Positions 20,874-30,685 of a stretch of DNA of 64,000 nucleotides are shown here, one piece after another (position 1 is the first letter of the stretch; each line of letters starts with the position of its first letter). The DNA is from Oscillospiraceae bacterium (lineage in GTDB: Bacteria; Bacillota; Clostridia; Monoglobales; Monoglobaceae): the NCBI GenBank assembly GCA_015068605.1, contig SVKF01000005.1:62001-126000 (forward strand), read 5' to 3'. Below the pieces are notes generated by a model. The model did not search any database, had not been told where the DNA came from, and saw nothing but the letters and a program-made list of their open reading frames with translations. The position numbers and the translations under genes are program-made.

Positions 20874-21803
20874 TTAAGATAATAATTCTCCTATATCGAT
20901 TGAGTTTCCGTTCAAAAAACTTGCGGTGTCCATGCGTTTCTTACCGAAAAGCTGAACTTCGGAAATAAGAAGAGAAACTCCGTCTCCGCAGGCAACTTCA
21001 ATTTTCTTTGAGGGAAGCCCGATTATTTCTCCGGCGGCGGCGTTGGTTTTTCCGCCAACATCGGCAGTATAAATTTTCAGAACTTCGCCTTTATATAGTG
21101 TATGAGCCACGGGGTACGGATTTGTACCCTTTATCAAAGAAAAAATTTCCTTTGCTGATTTTGACCAGTCAATTTTGCCGGTTTCTTTGTCAAGCATTTT
21201 GGCATAAGTTGCTTCGTCGTGATTTTGCGGTGTTCTCGTAATGCTTCCGTTTTCAATTTTCTCGAGAGTTTTAAGAAGGGTTTTTGCACCGATTAACGAA
21301 AGTCTGTCAAAAAGCTCTCCGGCGGTTTCCTTTTCACCAATAGGTATTTTTTCGATGAAAAGAATGTCGCCCGTGTCTATTCCCTCGTTCATGAGCTGAA
21401 TGGTAATTCCCGTTTCGGCTTCTCCATCGATTATGGCACGCTGAATAGGAGCGGCGCCGCGATATTTCGGGAGAATTGAACCGTGGATGTTTATGCAACC
21501 GTATTTGGGATAATCAAGAATATATGAGGGAAGAATTTTTCCGTATGCCGCAACAACTATTATGTCCGGATTGAGGGTTTTCAATTCTTCGGAAAATGCT
21601 TCGTTTTTCAGTGTTTCAGGTTGGAAAACCGGAATATTATGAGAGAGCGCACATTCCTTAACCGGCGGAGGAGTGAGCTTATGTCCTCTGCCCTTGGGTT
21701 TGTCGGGCTGGGTTAAAACTCCGCAAATTTCATAATTATTTTCAATTAAAGCAAGTAATGACGGAACAGCAAAATCAGGTGTTCCCATATAAAGAATTTT
21801 CAA
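20874..21803 (-). CDS. fmt: Methionyl-tRNA formyltransferase
   Basis: ILYMGTPDFAVPSL, NIHGSILPKYRGAAPIQRAI; TTG start at 21801-21803 preceded by AAGGAGG. Confidence 0.95.
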   Translation of the reverse strand: MKILYMGTPDFAVPSLLALIENNYEICGVLTQPDKPKGRGHKLTPPPVKECALSHNIPVFQPETLKNEAFSEELKTLNPDIIVVAAYGKILPSYILDYPKYGCINIHGSILPKYRGAAPIQRAIIDGEAETGITIQLMNEGIDTGDILFIEKIPIGEKETAGELFDRLSLIGAKTLLKTLEKIENGSITRTPQNHDEATYAKMLDKETGKIDWSKSAKEIFSLIKGTNPYPVAHTLYKGEVLKIYTADVGGKTNAAAGEIIGLPSKKIEVACGDGVSLLISEVQLFGKKRMDTASFLNGNSIDIGELLS

Positions 21804-21829
21804 TCTGATAGCCTCCTTAAAATGCAAAA

Positions 21830-22306
21830 TTAGTCTTCAAACTCATCGTCTTCTGCCCAACGGGTAACTTTTTCCATAAACATATGCCCGTCAAGATGTT
21901 CGATTTCATGGCAGAAGGCTCTTGCTGTAAGCTCTTCGCCGGTATAAGTGACCCACTCACCGTTTCTGTTCTGAAACTTTATTGTGACAGTCATAGGTCT
22001 TGTAACTTCACCGAATTTTCCCGGGTAACTCAAACAGCCTTCGTAGCCCGTCTGACTTCCGTCGGTTGAAATAATTTCCGGATTAATAAGCTCTAAAATC
22101 TCTTCGCCTGTGTCAACCAAAGCAATTCTCTTTAAAACACCAACCTGCGGAGCGGCAAGTCCGACTCCGTTTGATTCGATTAAAGTATCGTGCATATCTT
22201 CTAAAAGTGTTATTATTCTTTCGTCAAATTTATCGACAGTTCTGCATTTCTTTGTCAGAACATCGTCACCAACTTTAACAATATTTCGTATTGCCATTTC
22301 AATCAT
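21830..22306 (-). CDS. def: Peptide deformylase
   Basis: GVGLAAPQVG, EGCLSYPG, HEIEHLDGHMF; start may be the internal ATG at 22295-22297. Confidence 0.95.
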   Translation of the reverse strand: MIEMAIRNIVKVGDDVLTKKCRTVDKFDERIITLLEDMHDTLIESNGVGLAAPQVGVLKRIALVDTGEEILELINPEIISTDGSQTGYEGCLSYPGKFGEVTRPMTVTIKFQNRNGEWVTYTGEELTARAFCHEIEHLDGHMFMEKVTRWAEDDEFED

Positions 22307-22314
22307 TCCTTTCC

Positions 22315-24540
22315 TTAAAACATATTTGTCGGATTTATATCTATACTTAAAAATATTTTATTAAGTGATTCACCGATTTTCGTAAGCTCCTTTAAAAGCG
22401 GATGAGAGGAGTTGCTGTCCGCCTTTAAAAGAATACGATACCTGTAAAGATTCTTTATTTTTGAAAGCGGAGCGGGGGTTGGTCCGTTTATTGAAAAAAC
22501 CGACGGATTATCCTTCATATATTTTTTAATATGAATTTCTGTTTTTTCCATAAATCCTTTGACCGAGTCCTCGTTTTCCCCCGATGCCATAATGGATATT
22601 ATGTCGCAAAATGGCGGATAGTTAAGCCGTCTGCGGCTGGAAATTTCCGAATTATAAAAATTTATATAATCGTGCTCTTTTGCGTATTTTATAACAGAGT
22701 TTTGAGGCTGATAAGTCTGAATGACTGCACGCCCCGGGATGTTTCCCCGTCCTGCTCTGCCGCAAACCTGGGTCAGAAGAGAAAAGCTTCTCTCTCCTGC
22801 ACGAAAATCGTCCATACACAAGGATGTGTCAGCCGCAAGAACCCCGACTAAAGTTACATCAGGGAAATCAAGCCCTTTGGTAACCATTTGTGTTCCGATT
22901 AGTATGTCGGCCTCACCTCTTCCGAAAGAAGAAAGAATTTCCTCATGACCGCCTTTGTGGGAAGTGGTATCCGTATCCATACGAAGAACTCTCGCTTCGG
23001 GGAATTTTGTTTTGATTGCCTCCTCAATTTTTTGAGTTCCCGTTCCGAAAAACTTAATGTGTTTTGAGCCACAATCAGGGCATATTTCTGGGATAGAGGC
23101 GGTTTTGCCGCAATAGTGGCACACCATCTGATTTAAATTTTTATGATAGGTCATGGAAACACTGCAATCTCCGCATTCCATAACATATCCGCATTGTCTG
23201 CAGGATACAAAGGTGGAATAACCGCGCCTGTTAAGAAAGAGGATGGTCTTGCTTTTGTTTTCAAGATTTTTTCGGATTTCATCCTGAAGGGCAAGAGATA
23301 AGGGTGAGAAATTCTTATAAGTAAAAAGTTCATTTCTCATATCAATGATTTTAACGGTCGGCATATCCATTTTGTTGTATCGCTTGACCATCTCGAAAAG
23401 AGTGTATTCCCCGTTTTGAGCTTTATAAAAGCCGGAAAGGGAGGGGGTTGCAGATGCTAAGAGCAATGTTGCCCCGTTTTCCATAGCCCGTTTTTCACCG
23501 ATATCACGAGCGTGATATTTTGGTGTGGTGTCGGATTTATAGCTGGTTTCGTGTTCCTCATCAAGAATTATAATTCCGATATTTTCAAAGGGGGCAAAAA
23601 TTGCAGACCTTGCTCCGACAACAACGCTGACTTCACCGTTTTTGATTTTATTCCATTGGTCAAAGCGTTCCCCCTGGGATAAACCGCTGTGGATAACTGC
23701 CACCATATCCCCGAACCGGCTGACAAAACGCTTGACGGTCTGTGGAGTCAGAGAGATTTCGGGGACGAGCATAATTGCCGTTTTTCCGCATTTGATACAG
23801 TGTTCAATTGCCTGAAGAAAAACCTCGGTTTTCCCTGAACCCGTAACACCACGAAGGAGAATGTTTTCAAATTTTGAAGACGAAATATTCTCTTTCAGGT
23901 GGTCGATTATAACTTTTTGCTCCGCCGTGGGAGTATATCCTTCGCTTGGAGCGTAGTTGTTTTTATTATATGCTTCTCTGTAAACCCTCTCATCGGAAAT
24001 ATTTATAAGCCCTTTTTTTAAAAGAGCATTTAGTGCGGCAGAATTGCCACCTGATTTTTCGTATAAATCCGTGGTTTTCAAAGGTGAGCTTTCACAGAGA
24101 ACTTTGAGCATCATACCCTGAACCTTTGCTCGCTTTGAAATCATTTCTTCGGCTTTTAAAAGAGCCTCACTTTTATCTGCAGAGAGAGAAACCATGCGAA
24201 CATTTTTCTCTTTGACTCCGCTCTCAATTCCCGGAGGAAGAAAAAGACGAAGCGCCTGATAAAAGGAACAAAAATATTTTTCCTTTATCCAAAGACAAAG
24301 GTCTAAAATCTCTTTTGAGCAAAGAGGGGATGAGTCAATAACTTTTTTTATAGGTTTAAGATTATCAAATTCACTCTCAGACAAAATATCCACAATAATG
24401 CCACGGGCAGAAACGTTCCGATAGCCAAACGGCACCAAAACTCTCATGCCGACAGATGCATTAATCCCGTCGGGAATAAGATAGTCAAAGCATTGGTCGA
24501 TATTATGTTCACGATTGTTTAAAATAACCCTTGCAATCAT
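22315..24540 (-). CDS. priA: Primosomal protein N' (replication restart helicase)
   Basis: [48 protein letters not shown] zinc motifs. Confidence 0.96.
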   Translation of the reverse strand: MIARVILNNREHNIDQCFDYLIPDGINASVGMRVLVPFGYRNVSARGIIVDILSESEFDNLKPIKKVIDSSPLCSKEILDLCLWIKEKYFCSFYQALRLFLPPGIESGVKEKNVRMVSLSADKSEALLKAEEMISKRAKVQGMMLKVLCESSPLKTTDLYEKSGGNSAALNALLKKGLINISDERVYREAYNKNNYAPSEGYTPTAEQKVIIDHLKENISSSKFENILLRGVTGSGKTEVFLQAIEHCIKCGKTAIMLVPEISLTPQTVKRFVSRFGDMVAVIHSGLSQGERFDQWNKIKNGEVSVVVGARSAIFAPFENIGIIILDEEHETSYKSDTTPKYHARDIGEKRAMENGATLLLASATPSLSGFYKAQNGEYTLFEMVKRYNKMDMPTVKIIDMRNELFTYKNFSPLSLALQDEIRKNLENKSKTILFLNRRGYSTFVSCRQCGYVMECGDCSVSMTYHKNLNQMVCHYCGKTASIPEICPDCGSKHIKFFGTGTQKIEEAIKTKFPEARVLRMDTDTTSHKGGHEEILSSFGRGEADILIGTQMVTKGLDFPDVTLVGVLAADTSLCMDDFRAGERSFSLLTQVCGRAGRGNIPGRAVIQTYQPQNSVIKYAKEHDYINFYNSEISSRRRLNYPPFCDIISIMASGENEDSVKGFMEKTEIHIKKYMKDNPSVFSINGPTPAPLSKIKNLYRYRILLKADSNSSHPLLKELTKIGESLNKIFLSIDINPTNMF

Positions 24541-24542
24541 TT

Positions 24543-25730
24543 TTATTTAATCCTGTCTAAAATTTTATTGGCAACATCTTCCTTTGATGAAAGAGGAAGT
24601 GTGTTTTTTTCACCGTTTTTATCTATAATTGTAACTATATTTGTGTCAACTCCAAAGCCTGCGCCTTCATTTTTAATGTTGTTGGCAACAATAAAATCAA
24701 GATTTTTCGATTTAAGCTTGTGGGTTGCATTTTCTATTAAATCCTGTGTTTCCATACAGAAACCGATAAGTGTTTTTCTTCCTCCGAACTTCTCGCCCAG
24801 ACTCTTTAAAATATCGGGGTTTGAGGTAAGGGAAAGGGTCATATTTCCATTTTTCTTAATCTTTTCGTCAGAAATAGTTTCAGGACGGTAATCAGCCACA
24901 GCCGCCGCCTTAATGATAACATCGCAGCTCTCTGCGTTTTCCATAACAGCATCATACATATCTCTTGCAGAGGTGACGGAAATGAAATTCGCATTTGGGG
25001 GAGGCAGGATATTTGTCTTGCCGGAAACCAAAATAACTTCAGCCCCACGGCATAAGGCAGCCTTTGCGATAGCGTAACCCATTTTTCCGCTGGAATGATT
25101 GGTTATATAGCGGACAGGGTCAAATGCTTCTTGCGTAGGTCCTGCCGTCACAAGGATTTTCTTGCCCTTTAAATCCTTTACCGGATATAAAAGAGCGTTT
25201 CTGATTTCGTCAATAATGGTATCCACAGAAGCCAGCTTTCCTTCGCCCGTATCACCGCAGGCAAGTCTTCCGCAGTCCGGATTTATAAATAGATAATCAA
25301 GGTCTTTTAAGGTTTTTATGTTTCGACAAAGAATGGGATTTTTATACATATTTGTGTTCATTGCAGGAGCAATAATGACGGGAGCTGTTGTTGCCATAAC
25401 CGTGGTTGAAACCATATCGTCTGCAATCCCGTTTGCAATTTTGCCTATAATATTGGCGGTTGCAGGGATAATTGCGATAATATCAGCCGCTTTGGCAAGA
25501 GAAATGTGTTGAATTTCCCAAGCCTTTGGCTCTTCAAACATAGAAACCGCAACAGGATTTTGAGAAATTGCCTGAAAGGTGATGGGGGATACAAATTCCG
25601 TTGCGGATTTTGTCATCATAACCTTGACATCCGCTCCAAGCTTTTTAAGCCCCGAAACAACATCTAAAGCCTTATAAACGGCTATTCCGCCGGTAACTCC
25701 AAGCACAACTGTTTTTCCTTTTAATACCAT
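24543..25730 (-). CDS. coaBC: Bifunctional phosphopantothenoylcysteine decarboxylase / synthase
   Basis: VTGGIAVYKALDVVSGL, APAMNTNMYKNP, VTAGPTQEAFDPVRYITNHSSGKMGYA. Confidence 0.96.
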   Translation of the reverse strand: MVLKGKTVVLGVTGGIAVYKALDVVSGLKKLGADVKVMMTKSATEFVSPITFQAISQNPVAVSMFEEPKAWEIQHISLAKAADIIAIIPATANIIGKIANGIADDMVSTTVMATTAPVIIAPAMNTNMYKNPILCRNIKTLKDLDYLFINPDCGRLACGDTGEGKLASVDTIIDEIRNALLYPVKDLKGKKILVTAGPTQEAFDPVRYITNHSSGKMGYAIAKAALCRGAEVILVSGKTNILPPPNANFISVTSARDMYDAVMENAESCDVIIKAAAVADYRPETISDEKIKKNGNMTLSLTSNPDILKSLGEKFGGRKTLIGFCMETQDLIENATHKLKSKNLDFIVANNIKNEGAGFGVDTNIVTIIDKNGEKNTLPLSSKEDVANKILDRIK

Positions 25731-25816
25731 AAAATCATATCCTTTCTCAAAAGATATAAACCTTTAAAAATCCGAAACGGACTGGTCGCAAGGAAGGAGC
25801 AGTCCGAAAAGGTGAA

Positions 25817-26017
25817 TTATTCGCTTGTTTTATCAAAGGCAATTTTGCCTTCGTAAACCTCGTTAACCGCAATGGTAACATCCTTGTTGCTGTCAACAGT
25901 GGTAAGAGGCGTTGCTCCCTGGGATAACTGTCTTGCTCTCTTTGCGGTTTCGATAACGAGAGTGTATCTGCTCCCTGTCTTCTTAACAAGTTCTGTAATT
26001 GGTGGGTAAATCATCAT
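25817..26017 (-). CDS. rpoZ: DNA-directed RNA polymerase omega subunit
   Basis: SRYTLVIETAKRARQL; conserved position between coaBC and gmk. Confidence 0.9.
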   Translation of the reverse strand: MMIYPPITELVKKTGSRYTLVIETAKRARQLSQGATPLTTVDSNKDVTIAVNEVYEGKIAFDKTSE

Positions 26018-26022
26018 AATGC

Positions 26023-26583
26023 TTATTCTCCTTCTGTAATAATATTTTCAATCTCCAGAATTGCAGTCTGAAGGTCATTGTTTACAACGATTCGGTCATA
26101 ATTGTCCTTTAATTTAAGTTCTTCTTTGGCAAGCTCAATTCGGGCTTTAATGCTTTCGGGTGTTTCACTTCCCCTGCCGATAAGTCGTTTTTCAAGCTCC
26201 TCAACCGAGGGAGTGTCAATGAAAATCAGCATTGCATCGGGTACGAGTGAGCGAACATTAAGCGCTCCGCAAACCTCTATTTCAAGAATGATGTCTTTTC
26301 CGCTCTCAAGAGCCTTATTGACAGGCTCAACGGGAGTTCCATAGTAATTCCCGTTATAGGTAGCCCATTCCAAAAGCTGATTATTTTCAATCATGGACTT
26401 GAATTCATTTTCGGTTTTAAAGAAGTATGTAACGCCTTCGGTGTCTTCTTCGCGCATAGGACGGGTGGTTGCCGAAACGGAAAGGGAAAGCTGTGGGTTC
26501 CTTTTAAGAAGCTCTCGGCAGATTGTTCCCTTGCCAACTCCCGAAGGGCCGGAAATAACATATAGTGTACCTTTTTTATTCAT
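26023..26583 (-). CDS. gmk: Guanylate kinase
   Basis: [40 protein letters not shown]; start trimmed from 26610. Confidence 0.96.
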   Translation of the reverse strand: MNKKGTLYVISGPSGVGKGTICRELLKRNPQLSLSVSATTRPMREEDTEGVTYFFKTENEFKSMIENNQLLEWATYNGNYYGTPVEPVNKALESGKDIILEIEVCGALNVRSLVPDAMLIFIDTPSVEELEKRLIGRGSETPESIKARIELAKEELKLKDNYDRIVVNNDLQTAILEIENIITEGE

Positions 26584-26866
26584 CTTCAAGTTCCTCGTTT
26601 TCGCTGTCATCTGTAACAGTTATTTCATCATCACGGCTCTGTGCACGACCGGCAATAGTTTCTGTCTGAATTGCGGATAAAATAACATGGTCGCTGTCTG
26701 TAATCAAAACCGCACGGGTGCGTCGTCCGCAGCTTGCGTCAATTAAAAGACCTTTATCCCTTGCCTCCTGAACAATACGCTTAATGGGGGCGGATTCGGG
26801 GCTTACTATAGCAATAACACGGCTTCCCGAAACGATGTTGCCAAATCCAATATTAATAAGCTTCAT
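26576..26866 (-). CDS. remA: RemA-family (DUF370) regulator
   Basis: [67 protein letters not shown]; acidic C-terminal tail. Confidence 0.95.
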   Translation of the reverse strand: MKLINIGFGNIVSGSRVIAIVSPESAPIKRIVQEARDKGLLIDASCGRRTRAVLITDSDHVILSAIQTETIAGRAQSRDDEITVTDDSENEELEDE

Positions 26867-26892
26867 AATGTCAAAACACCCTCTCTGAAAAA

Positions 26893-27768
26893 CTATTCTA
26901 TATTCTGAATTTGTTCTCTGATTTTTTCGATTTCAGATTTGATTTCAACCACCATGGAAGCGATTTCGATATCATTTGCCTTCGAGCCGATGGTGTTTGT
27001 TTCTCTGTTCATTTCCTGAATAATAAAGTCAAGCTTTTTACCGATTGGCTTGTCCGTTTTAATCGCATTTTTAAATGCCTTCATGTGACTTCTTAAGCGG
27101 ACAGTTTCCTCGTCGATTGCAACCTTGTCGGCAAAAATGGCGGTCTCCGTGATGAGCCTGTTCTCATCAACTGCGGTGTCCTCGATAAGCTCGCGAATTT
27201 TTGCTTCAAGATTTTCACGATACTGGCGAACGGTTTCGGGAGAACGGGCTTCGATTTTCTCAAGCTCACCGGAAATGAAATCAAGGTGAGAGAGAATGTT
27301 TGCCTCAAGTCTTGCACCCTCTTCACTGCGCATTCTGTTAAAGTCATCAAATGCGGCAATTAAAGCGGTGTTTATAATCTCAAACATTTTTTCTTCGTCA
27401 ATTTCTTTGTATTCAACGCTGAAAATATCACTATATCTCGCAACGGTTGAAACCTTAATATCATCCTCAATGCCGAGAGCTGCAAGCTCCTTTAAAACAT
27501 TTATGTAATTTTGGGCAAGAGCTTGATTGAGGGTTATAACCTTATCATCGCCCTCTTGCTCCTTAATGGAAACACTAATTTCAATTTTTCCTCTTGAAAT
27601 GTATTCGGAAGCGGTCTGGCGGATTTTATCCTCAATAAAATTATAGCATCTCGGAATACGCACAGAGCAATCCATATATCTGTGATTAACAGAGCGAATT
27701 TGAACATTAAGAGTGAAATTATCAATCACAAGTTCGCATCTTCCGAAACCTGTCATACTTTTAAGCAT
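26893..27768 (-). CDS. yicC: YicC family endoribonuclease-like protein
   Basis: [12 protein letters not shown] start; [23 protein letters not shown]-terminus. Confidence 0.95.
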   Translation of the reverse strand: MLKSMTGFGRCELVIDNFTLNVQIRSVNHRYMDCSVRIPRCYNFIEDKIRQTASEYISRGKIEISVSIKEQEGDDKVITLNQALAQNYINVLKELAALGIEDDIKVSTVARYSDIFSVEYKEIDEEKMFEIINTALIAAFDDFNRMRSEEGARLEANILSHLDFISGELEKIEARSPETVRQYRENLEAKIRELIEDTAVDENRLITETAIFADKVAIDEETVRLRSHMKAFKNAIKTDKPIGKKLDFIIQEMNRETNTIGSKANDIEIASMVVEIKSEIEKIREQIQNIE

Positions 27769-27840
27769 GGTAAAACTCCTTTGTTTAATACTTAATCAAC
27801 ATATAGTATACCACAAATTTTCGGAAAATGCAAATAATAT

Positions 27841-27869
27841 TTGAAATTTTAATAAAAATATTGTACAAT
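27841..27869 (+). promoter_or_regulatory. Sigma-A type promoter for rqcH
   Basis: TTGAAA (27841-27846), 17-nt spacer, TACAAT (27864-27869). Confidence 0.7.
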
Positions 27870-27922
27870 GTAATTATTAGAGGTTCCTTTAATAAAAAAT
27901 TAGTGGATTCGGAGATAGAAAA

Positions 27923-29668
27923 ATGTCATTTGACGGACTTGTAACAAACAGTATTGTAAGAGAATTAAAAAACAGAATTTCAGATGGGAAAATCAATCAA
28001 ATTCATCAGCCCGAAAGGGATGAAATTGTTATAGCCATAAGAACTTATGAACAAAATTATAAGCTTATTTTATCGGCGAGCGCATCTAATCCGAGAGTGC
28101 ATCTGACTGAGTCGAAAAAAGAAAATCCTATAACTGCACCGCTTTTTTGCATGATTTTAAGAAAGCATTTAGTCGGCGGAAAGATTATTTCCATATGTCA
28201 GGAGGGCTTTGACCGTGTTATTAAAATCGGCATAGAAAGTTATACGGAGCTTGGCGATTTAACGGTTAAAACTCTGGTTATTGAAATAATGAACAGACAC
28301 AGTAATATTATTCTTGTGGGGAGCGACGGAAAAATTATTGATAGCGTAAAGCATATAGATTTGACGGTTTCCGCCGTCAGACAGGTTTTGCCGGGGTTCC
28401 CTTATGAGCTGCCTCCTGCCCAGAATAAAATCAATCCGACGGATTGCGCTTATGAGGAAGTGTTTTCTGCAATTTCAAATGCCTCAAAGGATAAAAGTGC
28501 CGATAAAGTTCTTGTGGAGATTTTCTCGGGAGTAAGTCCACTTGTGTCCCGTGAGATTTTATACAGATTTTCGGGTGAAATTCAGAAAATGATGAGCGAA
28601 ATTGATGAAGAAAGGTTTGCGCGGTTTGTTTATGAATTTTTTGCGGACATAAAAGCGGAAAAATTTTCTCCGTGTATTGTTTATGATACGGATAAAAAGC
28701 CTGTTGCATTCTCTTGCGTAAAGCTCACCCAATATGGTGGGAACATTGAAGAAAAGGACGGAATAAGTCAGGCGATTGACGGATTTTATATGGAAAGAGG
28801 TCTCCATGAGCATATTGTTCAGCGCAGTGCACACATTGTCAAAATTATAAATAACAATATTGAGCGTTGCAGAAAGAAACTTGCAATTCATAGCGAAAAT
28901 CTGAAAAAGTCTCAAAACAGAGATAAATATAAAATTTACGGGGATTTGCTCACGGCGAATATGTATAGACTTGAATATGGAATGGATAAGGCTGAGGTGG
29001 AAAATTATTATGAAAATCCGCCCGTGCCTATAACAATAAATTTAAAACCTGACCTTTCTCCGTCTGCCAATGCACAAAGATATTATAAGCTTTATCAAAA
29101 GGCAAAGACGACGGAAATATATGCAAATGAGCAGATAAAAGAGGCGGAGGAGGAGCTATATTATCTTGAAACGGTTATAGAGTCGGTAAACAAAGCGGAA
29201 ACCGCATCGGATGTTGCGGAAATCAAAGAAGAGCTTGCTGACGGAGGTTATATTCCGAAGGTGAAGAATAAAAAAAGTAAGCTGATGAAGAAAACAGCAC
29301 CAATGGAATTTATGTCAAGTGACGGATTTAAAATTCTTGTTGGAAGAAATAATCATCAAAACGATACTCTGACAGTAAAAATGGCATTTTCAACGGATAT
29401 ATGGCTTCATACGAAAATAATCCCCGGCTCTCATACAATCATAAGAACAGAAGGGAAAAAGGATATTCCGGAAACAACCATTATGGAAGCGGCAAAAATT
29501 GCGGCATATTTCAGTAAGGCTAAAAATTCAACACAGGTCCCCGTGGATTTTACGGCGGTTAAAAATGTAAAAAAACCATCGGGAGCAAAACCGGGGCTTG
29601 TAATTTATGATAACTATAACACGGTGTATGTAACTCCCGATGAAGAGCTTGTAAATAAGCTGAAATAG
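27923..29668 (+). CDS. rqcH: NFACT family ribosome quality-control protein (RqcH/FbpA)
   Basis: MSFDGLVTNSIVRELK start, NFACT-N region, C-terminal GRNNHQNDTLTVKMAFSTDIWLHTKIIPGSHTII. Confidence 0.94.
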   Translation: MSFDGLVTNSIVRELKNRISDGKINQIHQPERDEIVIAIRTYEQNYKLILSASASNPRVHLTESKKENPITAPLFCMILRKHLVGGKIISICQEGFDRVIKIGIESYTELGDLTVKTLVIEIMNRHSNIILVGSDGKIIDSVKHIDLTVSAVRQVLPGFPYELPPAQNKINPTDCAYEEVFSAISNASKDKSADKVLVEIFSGVSPLVSREILYRFSGEIQKMMSEIDEERFARFVYEFFADIKAEKFSPCIVYDTDKKPVAFSCVKLTQYGGNIEEKDGISQAIDGFYMERGLHEHIVQRSAHIVKIINNNIERCRKKLAIHSENLKKSQNRDKYKIYGDLLTANMYRLEYGMDKAEVENYYENPPVPITINLKPDLSPSANAQRYYKLYQKAKTTEIYANEQIKEAEEELYYLETVIESVNKAETASDVAEIKEELADGGYIPKVKNKKSKLMKKTAPMEFMSSDGFKILVGRNNHQNDTLTVKMAFSTDIWLHTKIIPGSHTIIRTEGKKDIPETTIMEAAKIAAYFSKAKNSTQVPVDFTAVKNVKKPSGAKPGLVIYDNYNTVYVTPDEELVNKLK

Positions 29669-29699
29669 GCATGGAGAAATGCACCAACCACACAGAGCG

Positions 29700-29745
29700 A
29701 AAGGCGGTGTTTGAAAAGTCAAAAAGACTTTTTAAACACCGCCTT
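29700..29745 (+). terminator. Long hairpin downstream of rqcH; near-copy of the 13678 hairpin
   Basis: AAGGCGGTGTTTGAAAAGTC-AAAAA-GACTTTTTAAACACCGCCTT; about 21-bp stem with one G-U pair; shares GACTTTTTAAACACCGCCTT exactly with the 13678 hairpin. Confidence 0.75.
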
Positions 29746-29747
29746 GG

Positions 29748-29786
29748 TTTTAGGTATATTCAGGGATATATTCTACAAAAGGTTTT
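29748..29786 (+). repeat. 39-bp inverted repeat, left arm
   Basis: TTTTAGGTATATTCAGGGATATATTCTACAAAAGGTTTT; 37/39 identical to reverse complement of 30449-30487. Confidence 0.9.
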
Positions 29787-29793
29787 TTGTTCG

Positions 29794-30189
29794 CTATTTG
29801 CTTATTACCTTTTTCTGCCAACTTTTTTCATTACATTTAGGGCATTTCATATATCTTGTTCTGTTTATGTGCATAGCCCATAATACACTTGAATATGTCG
29901 GAACATATCTATTATGGCATTTTTGACATTCATAATATCCTGCCCTTTGTTCGATTCGTATTGCAAATAGTATCATAATTATAAATGGTATAAAACCGGT
30001 TAAAATAAGCGTTATTCTTAACCAATTCTCCATTTCTGCAAATGAAGCAATAAACAGCAATGTTAAAAACACTATACTTATCAATACTTCTGTTACAATT
30101 TCCATTGTTAACAGCATTTTATCGGACTCTTCCTTTTGCTTTATCGTTTCAATTAAATTTTGTTCTGTTTTTTCGTTATAATTATGCAT
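29794..30189 (-). CDS. Small membrane protein with C-terminal zinc-ribbon-like CxxC pairs, unknown function
   Basis: Two TM segments; YECQKCHNRYVP...YMKCPKCNEKSW; start uncertain (TTG 30210 or ATG 30189). Confidence 0.65.
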   Translation of the reverse strand: MHNYNEKTEQNLIETIKQKEESDKMLLTMEIVTEVLISIVFLTLLFIASFAEMENWLRITLILTGFIPFIIMILFAIRIEQRAGYYECQKCHNRYVPTYSSVLWAMHINRTRYMKCPKCNEKSWQKKVISK

Positions 30190-30349
30190 TTTTAATACAT
30201 CCCCACTCAAATAAACAATTTTATTTTATGTTGCGAACTTATTATACTACATAATTATTAAAATATCAAGAGAAATATAAAATATCTTGTTTAATGCGTT
30301 TTTATGGGATAATGAGGCTGACAATCCTCCCGACAACCTGCGGTTGCCA

Positions 30350-30376
30350 CCCTCCTTTACACAAGGAGGGCTTTTA
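30350..30376 (+). terminator. Hairpin with T-rich tail
   Basis: CCCTCCTT-TACAC-AAGGAGGG then CTTTTAT. Confidence 0.6.
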
Positions 30377-30448
30377 TAGAGAGATATATAAAGGGAATGT
30401 TAAAAAACTCCGGATCGCAAGAAAAGAGGGAAAATAACAGGGATTGAG

Positions 30449-30487
30449 AAAACCTTTTGTGGAATCTATCCCTGAATATACCTAAAA
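30449..30487 (-). repeat. 39-bp inverted repeat, right arm
   Basis: Reverse complement TTTTAGGTATATTCAGGGATAGATTCCACAAAAGGTTTT. Confidence 0.9.
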
Positions 30488-30547
30488 ACAAGGGTAAAAA
30501 ATCAAAAATTTTGATTTTTTAAATATATTATCTTTTCTTGCTACGAA

Positions 30548-30619
30548 ACAAACTTCGCCTCTCGGAGTACCTATGTACACCTTCGGGTAACCCAAAGCCA
30601 AGGCTTTGGCTCAGTTTGT
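30548..30619 (-). repeat. Dispersed intergenic element copy E5 (GTAC-core family)
   Basis: Minus strand ACAAACTGAG..CCCGAAGGTGTACATAGGTACTCCGAGAGGCGAAGTTTGT, with an extra CCAAAGCC/GGCTTTGG hairpin. Confidence 0.75.
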
Positions 30620-30645
30620 CCGTTCCAAAGCTTTTTTCCTATCCC

Positions 30646-30677
30646 TTTAAAAAAATCCGCCCGAAATGGGGCGGATT
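30646..30677 (-). terminator. Intrinsic terminator of the LRR gene
   Basis: Minus strand AATCCGCCC-CATTTC-GGGCGGATT followed by a T-run. Confidence 0.88.
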
Positions 30678-30685
30678 ATAGAGTA

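Noticed and set aside
25747-25989. 80-aa minus-strand ORF overlapping rpoZ
   Set aside because: Alternative frame of rpoZ; the rpoZ frame has conserved omega motifs and synteny.
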